NCBI RefSeq assembly: GCF_900102425.1
Contig: NZ_FNBT01000009.1
Location: forward strand, 1 to 64,000
Source of the DNA: Blastococcus aurantiacus
Lineage (GTDB): Bacteria > Actinomycetota > Actinomycetes > Mycobacteriales > Geodermatophilaceae
Length of the DNA: 64,000 nt
Direction: 5' to 3'
In this document: piece after piece, positions 50,821 through 59,643 of the stretch
How the letters are laid out: each line of letters opens with the position of its first letter
Numbering within the stretch: position 1 is the first letter of the stretch
Program-made: the position numbers and the translations under genes
Notes under the pieces: model-generated
Databases searched by the model: none
What the model was told of the DNA's origin: nothing
What the model saw: the letters and a program-made list of their open reading frames with translations, nothing else

Positions 50821-51855
50821 ATGATCGGCCATGTGTCCCTAACCACACGTGAGTGGCAGCTGGCGGCCCGTCCGCACGGCGAGCCGAAGCCCGAGGACTT
50901 CCGCCTGGTCGAGGTCGAGCACCCCGATCCGACCGAGGGCCAGGTCGTCGTCCGGATGCTGGCCATGTCCGTCGACCCGTACATGCGCGGGCGGATGAAC
51001 GCGGGAAAGTCCTACGCGGCCGCGTGGGAGGTCGGCGAGACGATGCAGGGCGGCGCGATCGGCCGCGTCGTCGAGTCCCGCTCGCCCGACGTCCCCGTCG
51101 AGTCGCTGGTGTCCACGAACGCCGGCTGGCGCGACGTCGCCGTCCTCGACGCCCGGACCGTCCAGGTCCTTCCCGAGCTCCCGGGCATCCCGCCCAGCTA
51201 CCACCTCGGCGTCCTCGGGATGCCCGGGCTGACGGCGTGGGTCGGCCTGTTCCGCCTCGCGGAGTTCAAGGCCGGCGACGTCGTCTTCGTCTCCGGTGCC
51301 GCCGGCGCGGTCGGCAGCATCGTGGGCCAGCTCGCCCGGCTGCACGGCGCCGCCGCCGTGATCGGCAGCGCCGGGACCCCGGACAAGGTGCGCTGGCTGA
51401 CCGAGGAGCTCGGCTTCACCACCGCTTTCGACTACCACGACGGCCCGGTCGCCAAGCTGCTCGCCCAGGCCGCGCCCGACGGCATCGACGTCTACTTCGA
51501 CAACGTGGGCGGCGAGCACCTCGAGGCCGCCATCGGCGCCTTCAACGAGTTCGGCCGCGGCGCCCTGTGCGGGGCCATCTCCAGCTACAACGCCACGGAG
51601 CCGGTTCCCGGGCCACGCAACATGGGGCTGATGGTCGGCCGGAAGCTGAGCCTGCGCGGCTTCATCGTCAGCGATCACGCGGACATGCGCGCGGACTTCA
51701 TGCAGAAGGTGACGCCGCTGGTGACCTCCGGCGAGCTCGTCGTCCGCGAGACGGTGCGCGAGGGGCTGGACCAGGCGGTGCCCGCGTTCCTCGACCTCCT
51801 GCGCGGCGGCAACACCGGCAAGATGATCGTCAAGCTGGCCGACGACCCGGCTTGA
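50821..51855 (+). CDS. NADP-dependent oxidoreductase, medium-chain (CurA/PTGR-like)
   Basis: The 344-residue MDR enzyme lacks catalytic zinc cysteines. Motifs: VDPYMRGRMN, GMPGLTAWVGL, nucleotide site VFVSGAAGAVGSIVGQLA and YFDNVGGEHLEAAI. Family members reduce alpha,beta-unsaturated ketones and aldehydes with NADPH. ATG 50821, divergent from the dehalogenase-like gene. Confidence 0.9.
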   Translation: MIGHVSLTTREWQLAARPHGEPKPEDFRLVEVEHPDPTEGQVVVRMLAMSVDPYMRGRMNAGKSYAAAWEVGETMQGGAIGRVVESRSPDVPVESLVSTNAGWRDVAVLDARTVQVLPELPGIPPSYHLGVLGMPGLTAWVGLFRLAEFKAGDVVFVSGAAGAVGSIVGQLARLHGAAAVIGSAGTPDKVRWLTEELGFTTAFDYHDGPVAKLLAQAAPDGIDVYFDNVGGEHLEAAIGAFNEFGRGALCGAISSYNATEPVPGPRNMGLMVGRKLSLRGFIVSDHADMRADFMQKVTPLVTSGELVVRETVREGLDQAVPAFLDLLRGGNTGKMIVKLADDPA

Positions 51856-51899
51856 GCCCGACCGGTTGAGCACCGGCGGGTGAGGGCAGGGTGCACGCC

Positions 51900-52118
51900 A
51901 TGTGGCTCTTCCTCACCCGCCGGCTCCGCATGTGGGTCGTCCTCACCGTCCTCGCCCCGCTGGCCACCAGGGTCTTCCGTGGCCTCGGCCACGCACTGGA
52001 GCGGCGGACCGGCCCCTCCGTGGTGAGCAACGGCCTCCTCAAGGCGGGCGAGTTCGGCGAGCGCGCGCGGGTGACGCTGGGCGGCAAGGCCCGGCGTCGA
52101 CCGCTCCGCAACCCGTGA
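51900..52118 (+). CDS. Small hypothetical protein with one N-terminal helix
   Basis: The 72-residue basic protein has one hydrophobic segment (MWVVLTVLAPLATRVF). Function not recognised. ATG 51900 with GGCAGGG upstream; the next gene starts in its stop codon (GTGA), supporting that it is translated. Confidence 0.6.
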   Translation: MWLFLTRRLRMWVVLTVLAPLATRVFRGLGHALERRTGPSVVSNGLLKAGEFGERARVTLGGKARRRPLRNP

Positions 52119-52843
52119 GCGCCCCGAACGGCCCCGGCGCAGACCGCCCGGCCCGCCGCTCCCCGGAGCTGGAACAGCGGCCGGCGCCCGAGGAGACCCG
52201 GGGCATCGCCCTGTTCTGCCACGGCGGCACCGTCGCCGGCATCGAGCCACCCCGGGAGCGGGCCCTCTCGGTGGTCCGCATGCGGGGCGTCGAGCAGGCC
52301 GTGCACCGCAGCACGGCCCACCGCGGGGTCTCCACGGCCCTGCTCCGCTACCGCGTGGCCGGCTGGAACGGCGAGGCCGCCGACGCGTTCCAGGACGTGC
52401 GCTGGGCCGTCGACCGGCTGCGCACCCAGCACGGCGCCGACGTCCCCATCGTGCTGGTGGGCCACTCCATGGGCGGCCGGGCCGCCCTGCGAGCCGGCGG
52501 GGAGCCATCGGTCACCGCCGTCTGCGCGCTCGCTCCGTGGACCCCGCCCGGCGAGCCGGTGATGCACCTGGCCGGGCAGACCGTGGCGATCCTGCACGGT
52601 CTGGGCGATCGCTGGGTGCCACCCCGTCTGTCGGCCGAGTTCGCCGTCCGCGCCCGACGGGCCTCCGCCCGCGTGGCCCGCTTCACCATTCCCGGCGGGC
52701 ACGGCATGGTGCGGCGGTCCGGGCGCTGGCACCGCTTCGCCACGGACGTCGTCCTGGCCGGGACGGGGCTCGAGCCGATGCCCGAGGCGATCTCCAACGC
52801 CCTGGCGCGACCGAGCCCGGAGGGCCTCGCCGTGCCCCTGTGA
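52115..52843 (+). CDS. Alpha/beta-hydrolase family protein
   Basis: The 242-residue protein has GIALFCHGGT (oxyanion), nucleophile elbow GHSMGGRAA, and late H in IPGGHGMVRR. No signal peptide. A poorly conserved, R/P-rich first 30 residues precede the domain. GTG 52115 overlaps the preceding small gene by 4 nt. Substrate unknown. Confidence 0.82.
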   Translation: MSAPNGPGADRPARRSPELEQRPAPEETRGIALFCHGGTVAGIEPPRERALSVVRMRGVEQAVHRSTAHRGVSTALLRYRVAGWNGEAADAFQDVRWAVDRLRTQHGADVPIVLVGHSMGGRAALRAGGEPSVTAVCALAPWTPPGEPVMHLAGQTVAILHGLGDRWVPPRLSAEFAVRARRASARVARFTIPGGHGMVRRSGRWHRFATDVVLAGTGLEPMPEAISNALARPSPEGLAVPL

Positions 52844-52898
52844 CCAGGCGCGGGCGGGGCAGGCGGGCCGTAGCGCGGTCCTGACACCTCCCGGTCGG

Positions 52899-53696
52899 CT
52901 ACTCGGCGGAGCCGGGCTCGGCGACCGGCCGGAACGTCTTCGCCGCGATGCTGTCCGGCGTCATCGCGGACAGGTGGCCCATCGCCTTGCTGGTCAGCGA
53001 GCCGCCGAAGACGCTGGCCTCGCCGTTCATCAGGCCCTTGAAGCCGTCCTCCGCCACCTTGGCGGGGTCGTCCTTGTGCTCGGTGGCGCCCAGCTTGGTG
53101 TCGGTGAGGCCGGCCCGGTCGAAGAACTCCGAGTGCGTGACGCCCGGCAGCAGGCTCGTGATGGTCACGTCGGTGTCCTTCAGCTCCTCCCGCAGTGCCA
53201 GGGCCAGCGACTGGACGAACGCCTTCGAGGCGCCGTAGACCGCCTGGAACGGCTGAGGTGCCTGCGAGGCGATCGACGAGGTGAACAGGATCCGGCCCGC
53301 GTTCCGGGCCGCCATGTCCTGGGCGATCCGCTTGCCCAGGTGCATCGTGGACGTGCAGTTCAGCGCGATCAGGTCCAGCTCGGCGTCCAGGTCCGTCTCG
53401 ATGAACGGACCGCCGACGCCGACACCGGCGTTGAGGGCCGCGGCATCGAGCGGCCGGCCTGCCCCGCGCACCGCCGCGACCACCTTCTCGACCTCGGCGC
53501 GCTGGGTCAGGTCCGCGCGGACGGGGGAGACGGCCGCGCCCAGGCCGCGGAGCTCGGCCGCCGCGGGCTCGAGCTCGTCGTCCTCCGCGACGACGATCAG
53601 GTCGAAGCCGTTCTGGACGAACTGCTTGGCGAGCTCGAGGCCGATGCCGCTGGAGGCACCGGTGACGAGGGCGAGCGGGCGGGTGGGTGCGGACAC
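52899..53696 (-). CDS. Short-chain dehydrogenase/reductase
   Basis: The 265-residue SDR has VTGASSGIGLELAKQF, ALNAGVGVGG, catalytic S in ILFTSSIAS and YGASKAF (YxxxK is YGASK). It resembles the YdfG/DltE subgroup. GTG 53696 has GGAGG at 5 nt. Substrate unknown. Confidence 0.88.
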   Translation of the reverse strand: MSAPTRPLALVTGASSGIGLELAKQFVQNGFDLIVVAEDDELEPAAAELRGLGAAVSPVRADLTQRAEVEKVVAAVRGAGRPLDAAALNAGVGVGGPFIETDLDAELDLIALNCTSTMHLGKRIAQDMAARNAGRILFTSSIASQAPQPFQAVYGASKAFVQSLALALREELKDTDVTITSLLPGVTHSEFFDRAGLTDTKLGATEHKDDPAKVAEDGFKGLMNGEASVFGGSLTSKAMGHLSAMTPDSIAAKTFRPVAEPGSAE

Positions 53697-53770
53697 GGGA
53701 GCCTCCGGGGGCAGTCGGGAACAGTCCGTCACTGCCCCGCGGCCCGCCGCCTCACTCGCGGGGTGGACCC

Positions 53771-54283
53771 TCAGGCGCGCACCGAGACCCCGATGCCCCC
53801 GAGGGTGGCCGCGCCGTAGCGCTCGATCTCGCCGGCCAGGTCCAGCGGGCGGGTGGTGGCGCCCTGGGCCCGGACGTCGTCGGTGATCAGGTCGGCCGGC
53901 AGCAGCCAGGAGACCTCGAACTCCAGGCCGTCGGGGTCCTGCGCGTAGAGCGCCTTGGTGGTGGCGTGGTCGGACTCGCCGACGAGGGCGCCGGCGACGA
54001 GCAGGGCATCCCGGATGCGGGACAGCTCGGCGAGCGTGTCCACCTCCCACGCCAGGTGGTAGAGCCCGACGGTGCTGTGGCCGGCCTGGGACGGGCCGGC
54101 GCCGGCGCCGATCGCGAACAGGCCCAGGTCGTGGTCGTTGGTCGACCCCTCCGCCTGCAGGAACACGGCCCGGCCGGGGATCTCCACCTTCACCCGGAAG
54201 CCGAGCACGTCGCGGTAGAAGGCGAGGCTCCGCTCGACGTCGCGGACGTACAGGACGGCGTGGTTGAGGCGCTGGACGGGCAC
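53771..54283 (-). CDS. VOC family protein (glyoxalase/extradiol dioxygenase-like)
   Basis: The 170-residue protein has a metal-site strand QRLNHAVLYVRDVERSLAFY, a second H in LYHLAWEV and E in LEFEVSW, as in extradiol dioxygenases and catechol 2,3-dioxygenase-like VOC proteins. GTG 54283 has AGGAG at 6 nt. A perfect palindrome lies 40-57 nt upstream. May cleave or bind an aromatic compound. Confidence 0.85.
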   Translation of the reverse strand: MPVQRLNHAVLYVRDVERSLAFYRDVLGFRVKVEIPGRAVFLQAEGSTNDHDLGLFAIGAGAGPSQAGHSTVGLYHLAWEVDTLAELSRIRDALLVAGALVGESDHATTKALYAQDPDGLEFEVSWLLPADLITDDVRAQGATTRPLDLAGEIERYGAATLGGIGVSVRA

Positions 54284-54322
54284 GGGAACTCCTAGGACGG
54301 GGACCCTCAGTGTGCCCGCATG

Positions 54323-54340
54323 TACTTGAGACTTCAAGTA
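54323..54340. promoter_or_regulatory. Operator palindrome upstream of VOC gene
   Basis: TACTTGA-GACT-TCAAGTA is a perfect 7-4-7 palindrome 40 nt upstream of the VOC gene. The half-site ACTTGA resembles MarR-type operators of aromatic-catabolism genes. The regulator is not in the window. Confidence 0.6.
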
Positions 54341-54419
54341 AGTCGGGCTGGTTCACCCGACGAGCACTGGCCTGCCGGGGTCTCCCGGGGCCGGGAGGCC
54401 CCTCTGGACAGGGCTGATC

Positions 54420-54438
54420 TTCGGTGAGCCTTGCTTGG
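54420..54438. promoter_or_regulatory. Possible DtxR/MntR-type metal box upstream of NRAMP gene
   Basis: TTCGGTGAGCCTTGCTTGG matches the DtxR-family consensus at 12 of 19 positions, with a good left half (TTcGGTgAGCCT). It lies about 100 nt upstream of the NRAMP gene, where metal-dependent repression is expected. The match is weak. Confidence 0.35.
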
Positions 54439-54538
54439 CCCCCGGGGGCCACGGGTCGGCCCCGACGTGTCACCGGCGCCGGGCAGGACAGGAGCGCCCG
54501 CCCACCCGCTCGCCTGATGACCCCGCTGCGAGGCCGCC

Positions 54539-55837
54539 GTGTACCTGTCCAAGACCGAGGCCGCCGTCCTGCCGACCACGCTCGTCGCCGGGCCCCGCCC
54601 GGTGGCACCGGCCCCCGGCCCGGCGGGACGGCGGCGGATCTGGCCGATGCTGGGCCCGGCGTTCGTGGCGGCGGTGGCCTACGTCGACCCCGGCAACTTC
54701 GCGACGAACTTCTCCGGCGGCGCGACCTTCGGCTACACCCTGCTCTGGGTGATCGTCGCGGCCAACCTCATGGCGATGCTCATCCAGTCGCTCACCGCCA
54801 AGCTCGGGATGGCGACCGGCCGCGACCTGGCCACGCTGTGCCGCGAGCGGTTCCCCCGGCCGGTCACCTGGGGGCTGTGGGTGCAGGCGGAGGCGGTGGC
54901 GATCGCCACTGACGTGGCCGAGATCGTCGGCGGCGCCGTCGCGCTCAACCTGCTGTTCGGGGTGCCGCTGCCGATCGGCGGGGTGATCACCGCCGTCGTC
55001 GCCTTCGTGCTGCTGGCGGCGCAGTCCCGCGGCCACCGGCCCTTCGAGCGGGTCATCACCGGCCTGTTGCTCGTCATCGGCCTGGGTTTCGGCTACACGC
55101 TGGTCGGCTCGGGCGTGGACATGGGCGGCGTCGCCGGCGGCATGGTGCCCTCGTTCGAGGGCGCGGACAGCGTCCTGCTGGCCACCGGCATCCTGGGCGC
55201 GACGGTCATGCCGCACGTCATCTACGTGCACTCGGCGCTCACTCCGGGCCGCTACGGCGACGTCGTCACCGCCGGCCGCACGGCCGAGGGCCGGGGTCGC
55301 CTGCTCCGCGCCCAGCGCCTGGACGTGCTGCTGGCCATGGGCCTGGCCGGCCTCGTCAACGCCGCGATGCTGATCATCGCCGCCCAGCTGTTCACCGGCG
55401 GGAACGACGCCGACAGCCTCGAGGGCATCCACGCCGGCCTCGGCGACCAACTGGGCACCGGGGCGGCGCTGGCCTTCGCCCTCGCGCTGCTGGCCTCGGG
55501 CTTCGCGTCCTCGTCGGTGGGCACGCACGCCGGCCAGGTGGTCATGGCCGGGTTCCTGCGCCGCCACATCCCCGTGCTGGCCCGGCGGCTGATCACCCTG
55601 GCGCCGGCGCTGGCGGTCCTGGTGTTCGGCGGGGACCCCACCACCGCCCTGGTGTGGTCGCAGGTGGTGCTCTCCTTCGGCATCCCGTTCGCCCTCGTGC
55701 CGCTGCTGTGGCTGACCGGCAGCCGCGACCTCATGGGCGGCTGGGTGAACCGGCGGACCACGACCCTGGTCGGCGCCGTCGTCGCCGCACTGATCATCGG
55801 CCTCAACGGCCACCTGCTCCTCGGCTTCGTCCTCTAG
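54539..55837 (+). CDS. mntH: NRAMP divalent metal transporter (MntH-like)
   Basis: The 432-residue protein has about 11 helices. The metal site is conserved: DPGNFATNFSGGATFGY in helix 1 (D and N ligands) and TVMPHVIYVHSAL in helix 6. It imports Mn(II) or Fe(II) with protons. GTG 54539 is chosen, with GAGG at about 8 nt. The long leader (54341-54538) holds a possible DtxR/MntR box. Confidence 0.92.
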   Translation: MYLSKTEAAVLPTTLVAGPRPVAPAPGPAGRRRIWPMLGPAFVAAVAYVDPGNFATNFSGGATFGYTLLWVIVAANLMAMLIQSLTAKLGMATGRDLATLCRERFPRPVTWGLWVQAEAVAIATDVAEIVGGAVALNLLFGVPLPIGGVITAVVAFVLLAAQSRGHRPFERVITGLLLVIGLGFGYTLVGSGVDMGGVAGGMVPSFEGADSVLLATGILGATVMPHVIYVHSALTPGRYGDVVTAGRTAEGRGRLLRAQRLDVLLAMGLAGLVNAAMLIIAAQLFTGGNDADSLEGIHAGLGDQLGTGAALAFALALLASGFASSSVGTHAGQVVMAGFLRRHIPVLARRLITLAPALAVLVFGGDPTTALVWSQVVLSFGIPFALVPLLWLTGSRDLMGGWVNRRTTTLVGAVVAALIIGLNGHLLLGFVL

Positions 55838-55859
55838 GGACTTCCTGTACAGGAGGTCC

Positions 55860-55906
55860 CCCGCTTTTCCGCGGATAGGCGGGCGGCTCTTCCGCGGAAA
55901 AGCGGG
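55860..55906. terminator. Bidirectional terminator between mntH and thiD
   Basis: CCCGCTTTTCCGCGG and CCGCGGAAAAGCGGG are exact 15-bp complements with a 17-nt loop. A second palindrome (GGACTTCCTGTACAGGAGGTCC type) precedes it at 55838-55859. Placed between convergent genes. Confidence 0.75.
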
Positions 55907-55922
55907 CGTGGGGGAGGTCCGT

Positions 55923-56732
55923 TCACCACCAGCGGACGAAGTGGTGGACCGGACCGTGCCCGGAGCCGATGCCCAGGGACTTCCCTGCCACCAGCGCCTC
56001 CTGCAGGTAGTCCCGGGCCTGCTCGACGACCGGAGCCCACGCCCCCGGCCCGCCCTGCCCGCGCGCGACCAGAGCCGCGATCGCCGAGGAGAGCGTGCAG
56101 CCGGTGCCGTGCGTGGCCGACGTCGCCACCCGGGGGCGCCGGGTCACGACGACCCCAGCGGCGTCGACCAGGACGTCGACGCTCTCCGCACCGCCCAGGT
56201 GGCCGCCCTTGAGCAGCACCGCGCCCGGGCCGAGCCCGAGGAGGGCCTCCGCCTGCTCGACCATCCCGTCCACCGACTCCGCCGGCGCCCGGTCCAGCAG
56301 CGCCGCCGCCTCCGGCACGTTGGGCGTCACCAGCGCCGTCAGCGGCAGCAGGTCGGCGCGGATGGCATCCACGGCGTCCGGCCCGACCAGCCGGTCGCCG
56401 CTGGTCGCCACCATGACGGGGTCGCAGACCACCGGTCCGGGCCGCCGCTCGGCGAGCACCGCGGCGATCTCCCGGACGACGTCGGCCGTGCCCAGCATGC
56501 CGAGCTTGGTGGCTCCCACCGGCACGTCGTCCAGCAGCGTGCGCAGCTGGTCGCCCACGAAGGCGGCGGGGACGGCGTGCACGCCGGTGACGCCGCGGGT
56601 GTTCTGCGCGGTCAGCGCCGTGAGCACCGCGGTGCCGTAGACGCCGAGGGCACTGAAGGTCTTGAGGTCGGCCTGGATCCCCGCGCCCCCGCTGGGGTCG
56701 CTGCCCGCGACGGTCAGCGCAACAGCGGTCAT
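55923..56732 (-). CDS. thiD: Hydroxymethylpyrimidine/phosphomethylpyrimidine kinase
   Basis: The 269-residue ribokinase-family enzyme phosphorylates HMP to HMP-P and HMP-PP. Motifs: [41 protein letters not shown] and the ATP/anion hole [17 protein letters not shown] 56732 overlaps thiE by 4 nt. It is the third gene of the thiM-thiE-thiD operon. Confidence 0.97.
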   Translation of the reverse strand: MTAVALTVAGSDPSGGAGIQADLKTFSALGVYGTAVLTALTAQNTRGVTGVHAVPAAFVGDQLRTLLDDVPVGATKLGMLGTADVVREIAAVLAERRPGPVVCDPVMVATSGDRLVGPDAVDAIRADLLPLTALVTPNVPEAAALLDRAPAESVDGMVEQAEALLGLGPGAVLLKGGHLGGAESVDVLVDAAGVVVTRRPRVATSATHGTGCTLSSAIAALVARGQGGPGAWAPVVEQARDYLQEALVAGKSLGIGSGHGPVHHFVRWW

Positions 56733-57385
56733 GGCGTCACCGCCGTCGCCAGGGCGGAGCGCAGCTCGCGTGCCGCCGCCTCCGGGTCGGGCGCCGCGCA
56801 GATCGCCGAGACCACGCAGATGCCGTCCACGCCGGACACCGAGGCCGCCCGGGCGGCGTCGATGCCGCCGATCGCCACCGTCCGCAGCCCCGCGGCCCGG
56901 GCCTGCCCCGACAGCGCCGCGACGCCCTCGGGGCCGAGGCCGGTGCCGGCGTCCGGCTTGGTGGGGGTCGACCACACCGGCCCGATGCCGACGACGTCGA
57001 CGGTGCCCGCGGGCAGCGCCAGCGTGGCCGCCATCTCCGCCGCACTCCCGGCCGACAGCCCCAGCAGCCGGTCCGGGCCCAGGAGCGCACGGACCTCGGC
57101 CGGCGGCAGGTCGTCCTGGCCGATGTGCACGCCGTCGGCGCCCGCGAGCAGGGCGACGTCGACCGCGTCGTTGACGAACAGCGCCACCCCGGGCGTCGCG
57201 GCCAGTGCCTCCCGCACGGCGAGGGTGAGCGCGTACAGCTCGCGCCGGGAGGCGGTCTTGTCCCGCACCTGCACCGCGGTCACGCCCCCGGCCACCGCGG
57301 CCCGCACGATGTCGGCGACGGCCCGCGGGCGGGAGAGCTCGGTGTCGGTGACCAGGTAGAGCGCCGGGTCGAGGGCCGGCCTCAC
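56729..57385 (-). CDS. thiE: Thiamine-phosphate synthase
   Basis: The 218-residue TIM-barrel enzyme joins HMP-PP and thiazole phosphate to give thiamine phosphate. Motifs: [66 protein letters not shown] 57385 overlaps thiM by 4 nt. Confidence 0.97.
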   Translation of the reverse strand: MRPALDPALYLVTDTELSRPRAVADIVRAAVAGGVTAVQVRDKTASRRELYALTLAVREALAATPGVALFVNDAVDVALLAGADGVHIGQDDLPPAEVRALLGPDRLLGLSAGSAAEMAATLALPAGTVDVVGIGPVWSTPTKPDAGTGLGPEGVAALSGQARAAGLRTVAIGGIDAARAASVSGVDGICVVSAICAAPDPEAAARELRSALATAVTP

Positions 57386-58191
57386 GTGTCGTCCCGGACA
57401 TCGGCGCGCAGGAGGTCCTCGGCGGTCACGGCGTCGAGGGCGTCCACCCAGGCGGCCGCGAAGGTGCCCGGCCCGGAGCAGACCGCGGCGGCGGCCTCGG
57501 CGGCCAGCGCCACGTGGGCGTGCGCGGCGACCGCGCCGTCGAGCCGGTCGCCGGCCACGGCGACGTAGGCGGCGGTGAGCGCGCCCAGCGCGCAGCCCGC
57601 CCCCGTCGTCCGGGTGAGCAGCGGGTGCCCGCCGCCGACCCGCACCACTCGCGCGCCGTCGGTGACGACGTCGACCGGGCCGCTGACGGCCACGACGCCG
57701 CCGGTGCGCCCGGCCAGCACGACGGCCACCTCCAGCGCGTCGTCAGCGGTGGCCGTGGAGTCCACGCCCCGCCCGCCCGCGCCGGCGCCGGCCAGCGCCA
57801 TGACCTCCGAGGCGTTGCCCCGCACCACGGCCGGCCCGCTGTCCGCCAGCTCCACGGCGAGGTCCGTGCGGAACCGCAGGCCGCCCACGGCGACCGGGTC
57901 GAGCACCCACGGGGTCCCGGCCGCGCCGGCGGAGCGGACGGCGACGCGCATCGCCTCGGCGGAGCGGCCGTGCACCGTGCCCACGTTGACCAGCAGGGCC
58001 GAGGCGATCGCGGCGAAGTCGCCGGCCTCCTCGGGCGCCTCGACCATCGCCGGTGCCGCGCCCACCGCGAGCAGCACGTTCGCGGTGAGGGTCTGCACGA
58101 CCGTGTTGGTGAGGCAGTGCACGAGCGGGCTGCTGGTGCTCAGTGCGGCACGGGCGGCCGCGAGCGCATCGAGGTCCACAGCGGATGACAT
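57382..58191 (-). CDS. thiM: Hydroxyethylthiazole kinase
   Basis: The 269-residue enzyme phosphorylates the thiazole alcohol for salvage. Motifs: [60 protein letters not shown] 58191 is in the 3' strand of the riboswitch P1 helix; GTG 58179 is an alternative start. It is the first gene of the leftward operon. Confidence 0.96.
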   Translation of the reverse strand: MSSAVDLDALAAARAALSTSSPLVHCLTNTVVQTLTANVLLAVGAAPAMVEAPEEAGDFAAIASALLVNVGTVHGRSAEAMRVAVRSAGAAGTPWVLDPVAVGGLRFRTDLAVELADSGPAVVRGNASEVMALAGAGAGGRGVDSTATADDALEVAVVLAGRTGGVVAVSGPVDVVTDGARVVRVGGGHPLLTRTTGAGCALGALTAAYVAVAGDRLDGAVAAHAHVALAAEAAAAVCSGPGTFAAAWVDALDAVTAEDLLRADVRDDT

Positions 58192-58262
58192 CCCTTCGCC
58201 AGCATGACCTGGGCAGGTTCGACGGGTGTCTTCTCAGCCCGGCCAGCGGGCACCCCGTGTCG
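58187..58262 (-). ncRNA. TPP riboswitch controlling thiM-thiE-thiD
   Basis: Read on the minus strand, the element has the THI-box core: ACGGGGTGCCCGCTGGCC, GGGCTGAGA, ACCCGTCGAACCTG, CAGGTCATGCTGGCGAAGGG. P1 closes by GACA (58258-58261) with TGTC (58187-58190), which includes the TG of the proposed ATG. Ligand binding would hide the ribosome site and start, so control is probably translational. Confidence 0.93.
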
Positions 58263-58288
58263 CGGACGAGCCTAGCTCGCCCGCGCCC

Positions 58289-58918
58289 TCAGGCCCGCCC
58301 GTCCCCCGGCGACCAGGCCGCCGCGAAGAAGCCCAGCTCGAGCTCCATGGCCCGCCGGTAGGCCCGCGCCACGTCCGGGGTGTCCTCGGCGTACCGGTCG
58401 AGCAGGCGCTCCAGCGTGGCCGCCAGCTCCTCGAAGCCGGGGTCGGCGTACGTGGTCACCCACTCCGTGTACGTGCCGGCGGGGCGCCCGGCCAGCGACT
58501 GCCCGAGGTGGGCGTACAGCCGCATGCACGGCGTCATCGCCGCGCAGATCTCCCCCAGTCCGCCGGTCGCGGCCGTGGCCAGCAGGAAGTCGGTGTAGGC
58601 CGAGGTCGCCGGGGCGGGCGCGACTCCGGCCAGGTCGATCCCCCAGCGGGCGGCGTACCCGTCGTGCAGCCGCAGCTCCTCCCGCACGCCGGCCAGCAGG
58701 TCGGCGAACGCCTCCAGGCCGGCCCGGTCGGGGCTGCGGACGACGGCCATGGCGTAGGCGCGGGCGAAGGCCTGGAGGAAGAATGCGTCCTGGGCGACGT
58801 AGCCGGTGAACCGCTCGCGCGGCAGCGACCCGTCGGCCAGGCCCTGCACGAACGGGTGCGCCAGCGTGGCGTCTGCGAGGTCGCTGGTGTCCGCCCACAG
58901 GCGGCGGGCGAGGCTCAC
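58289..58918 (-). CDS. tenA: Thiaminase II, TenA family (cysteine type)
   Basis: The 209-residue all-helical enzyme hydrolyses aminopyrimidine precursors to HMP in salvage. The catalytic cysteine is in MTPCMRLYAHLG; also FVQGLADGSLPRERFTGYVA and a late E in MELELGFFAA. GTG 58918 overlaps the second tenA gene by 4 nt. Confidence 0.93.
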   Translation of the reverse strand: MSLARRLWADTSDLADATLAHPFVQGLADGSLPRERFTGYVAQDAFFLQAFARAYAMAVVRSPDRAGLEAFADLLAGVREELRLHDGYAARWGIDLAGVAPAPATSAYTDFLLATAATGGLGEICAAMTPCMRLYAHLGQSLAGRPAGTYTEWVTTYADPGFEELAATLERLLDRYAEDTPDVARAYRRAMELELGFFAAAWSPGDGRA

Positions 58919-59508
58919 GCGGCGGCCCAGGCGGTGTCCCAGAAGGCGACCTCGGCGCCGAGCACCTCGAGGACCACGTCGTCGTGCCGCCCGCCGAGCG
59001 CGTCGGCCGCGGCCGCCAGCCCGTCCACGTACCCGGCGAAGGCCGGCGCGGTCCAGTGCTCGACGTACCCGGCGTACTCCTGCGCCCCGGGAGCCGCGGT
59101 GGTCCACGCGTCGAGGTAGACGCGCTCGATCGCCCAGAGGCCGGTCAGGGCCGCGGGGACGTCGGCGGCGTCCAGGCGCTCGAGCAGCTCGCCGTATGCC
59201 GCGGTGGCGGGGAGGCGGGGCGCGCCGAGAACGAGGCCACGGCGCCCGGCCAGCTGCTCGAACCAGGCCAGCTCCTCCACCAGGGCGACCGCTCCACCGG
59301 CGAGGACCGCCTGCGCCGCACGGGGGGCGCGCGCCAGCAGCCGGGCCTGGAAGCGCAGCAGGTCGCCGACGTAGTGGTGGTCCTGCACCAGCCACGTGTC
59401 GAAGGCCCCGGCGGGCAGGGTGCCGTCGCGGACACCGAGCAGGAAGCGGTGGCGGGTGGCGTGATCCCAGGCGGCGGGGTGGTCGCGGAGCAGTTCGGAC
59501 GTCGGCAC
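58915..59508 (-). CDS. TenA family protein without cysteine (TenA_E-like)
   Basis: The 197-residue protein has the TenA fold pattern (FLLGVRDGTLPAGAFDTWLV, YVGDLLRFQARLLARAP), but no cysteine at all; at the position of the catalytic Cys it has GLWAIERVYLDAW. TenA_E proteins act on related pyrimidine degradation products. First gene of a tenA-tenA pair; the promoter lies in the 47-nt gap to the riboswitch at 59556. Confidence 0.8.
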   Translation of the reverse strand: MPTSELLRDHPAAWDHATRHRFLLGVRDGTLPAGAFDTWLVQDHHYVGDLLRFQARLLARAPRAAQAVLAGGAVALVEELAWFEQLAGRRGLVLGAPRLPATAAYGELLERLDAADVPAALTGLWAIERVYLDAWTTAAPGAQEYAGYVEHWTAPAFAGYVDGLAAAADALGGRHDDVVLEVLGAEVAFWDTAWAAA

Positions 59509-59555
59509 GGCGCGACAGTACGGGCGGGTCTAGAGTCCTGTGGCACATGTGCGGG

Positions 59556-59639
59556 AGCTCGGGCGGACCGGGCTGAGAGGGCGGCTGACTGCGCCGCCGA
59601 CCGCTGGAACCTGTCCGGGTAATGCCGGCGTAGGGAGCT
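59556..59639 (+). ncRNA. TPP riboswitch controlling the cytX-thiO-thiS-thiG operon
   Basis: THI-box core on the plus strand: AGCTCGGGCGGACCGGGCTG, GCTGAGA, ACCGCTGGAACCTG and CCGGGTAATGCCGGCGTAGG. P1 pairs AGCTC (59556-59560) with GAGCT (59635-59639). The ribosome site AGGGAG (59632-59637) lies within P1, 6 nt before the ATG, so TPP would block translation. Confidence 0.95.
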
Positions 59640-59643
59640 GGTC

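Noticed and set aside
54341..54538. Possible yybP-ykoY manganese riboswitch before mntH
   Set aside because: The conserved loop sequences of this riboswitch class cannot be found; only GC-rich hairpins are seen.
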